Position numbers and translations under genes: made by a program. A stretch of 64,000 nt of DNA, from NCBI RefSeq assembly GCF_030530945.1, contig NZ_JAUMTZ010000005.1:33674-97673 (forward strand), read 5' to 3'. Below are positions 63,641 through 64,000 of the stretch, in pieces. This DNA is from Kocuria sp. GTDB lineage: Bacteria; Actinomycetota; Actinomycetes; Actinomycetales; Micrococcaceae. How positions within the stretch are numbered: position 1 is the stretch's first letter; each line of letters starts with the position of its first letter. The notes beneath the pieces were generated by a model, which was given only the letters and a program-made list of their open reading frames with translations, made no database searches and was not told where the DNA came from.

Positions 63641-64000
63641 TCAGACCCCGGGAGCCGGGACCAGGGGGGAGGCGGCCAGGAAGAGGGTCGCGGACACCAG
63701 GGCGCAGACGGGGACGGTGAGCACCCACGTGAGCAGCACCCGCACCAGGGTGGTGTGGTACACGGTGCGGAAGCGCTGTGCGGACCCCGCGCCGAGGATG
63801 GCGGCGGTGCTCGCGTGGGAGCTGGAGAGGGGGATGGGGGAGAGGAAGCCGCCCACGAAGAGCATGGTTCCGGCAACCGTCTGCGCCACCGCGCCGCGCA
63901 GCGGGTCCAGGGAGACCACGCGGGTGGACAGGGTGTAGGAGATCCGCCAGCCGCCCAGCAGGGTGCCGAGGCCGAGGCACCCGCCCACCAGCACGGACAG
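63641..64000 (-). CDS. PiT-family inorganic phosphate transporter (C-terminal part)
   Basis: The last 120 residues of a low-affinity phosphate symporter; the gene continues past the window edge. GLGTLLGGWRISYTLSTRV and SLDPLRGAVAQTVAGTMLF are the C-terminal PiT repeat, and SSSHASTAAILGAGSAQRF is its helix cap. Three membrane helices are visible. It converges on the pst operon, placing a constitutive-type and an inducible phosphate uptake system side by side. Substrate selectivity (phosphate or sulfate) cannot be fully settled from the fragment. Confidence 0.85.
   Translation of the reverse strand: MSVLVGGCLGLGTLLGGWRISYTLSTRVVSLDPLRGAVAQTVAGTMLFVGGFLSPIPLSSSHASTAAILGAGSAQRFRTVYHTTLVRVLLTWVLTVPVCALVSATLFLAASPLVPAPGV

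Overview
This window is a continuous stretch of very GC-rich actinobacterial chromosome. Codon third positions are almost always G or C, and nearly every stop is TGA. Gene content and order point to the Micrococcaceae, most like Kocuria. The main evidence is the run ppa, dacB, zinc metalloprotease, tilS, hpt, ftsH, folE, folP, folB, folK, DUF3180, two PH-domain proteins, DUF2520 protein, panC, lysS, lsr2, clpC, followed by mutY, disA and radA. I see no rRNA, tRNA, CRISPR array, insertion sequence, phage gene or integration site. This is core chromosome, not an island, and I did not find an obvious new multi-gene system. The unusual signals are mostly regulatory.

Positions 1-14125 hold transport, envelope and carbon genes: the end of an oligopeptide-type ABC ATPase, a divergent LysR regulator and TDT exporter, a 3-hydroxyisobutyryl-CoA hydrolase-like enzyme, a uracil permease, a 3-hydroxyacyl-CoA dehydrogenase, a DtxR-family regulator with MntR-type metal ligands, a FemX-like peptidyltransferase divergent from an LtaS-like phosphoglycerol transferase, a YrhK protein and phosphoglucomutase.

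Positions 14259-23948 form a nitrogen and GABA catabolism block: amidase, permease, gabT, gabD and amidohydrolase on the minus strand, and a second amino-acid permease divergent from them. Positions 24089-32744 mix housekeeping genes (rhodanese, pheA, GntP-type permease, lipid kinase, serS, HAD phosphatase, ppa) with two unrecognised genes at 30564 and 31218.

Positions 33041-52852 are the conserved actinobacterial core. It links cell-wall trimming, tRNA modification, purine salvage, FtsH, folate synthesis in tightly overlapping genes, pantothenate, LysRS, the Lsr2 nucleoid protein and ClpC. Positions 52988-59137 hold an ArgA-like acetyltransferase, mutY, a secreted-domain protein, disA, radA and a FUSC-type membrane protein. 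The window ends with pstSCAB (59394-63531) under a clear PHO box, facing the end of a PiT phosphate transporter.

Many genes start 5-8 nt after a TANNNT -10 element and have no Shine-Dalgarno sequence, so leaderless transcription is a theme. Strong GC hairpins separate most convergent units. Coordinates of starts were chosen by Shine-Dalgarno, leaderless spacing or family alignment from memory; no database search was run.
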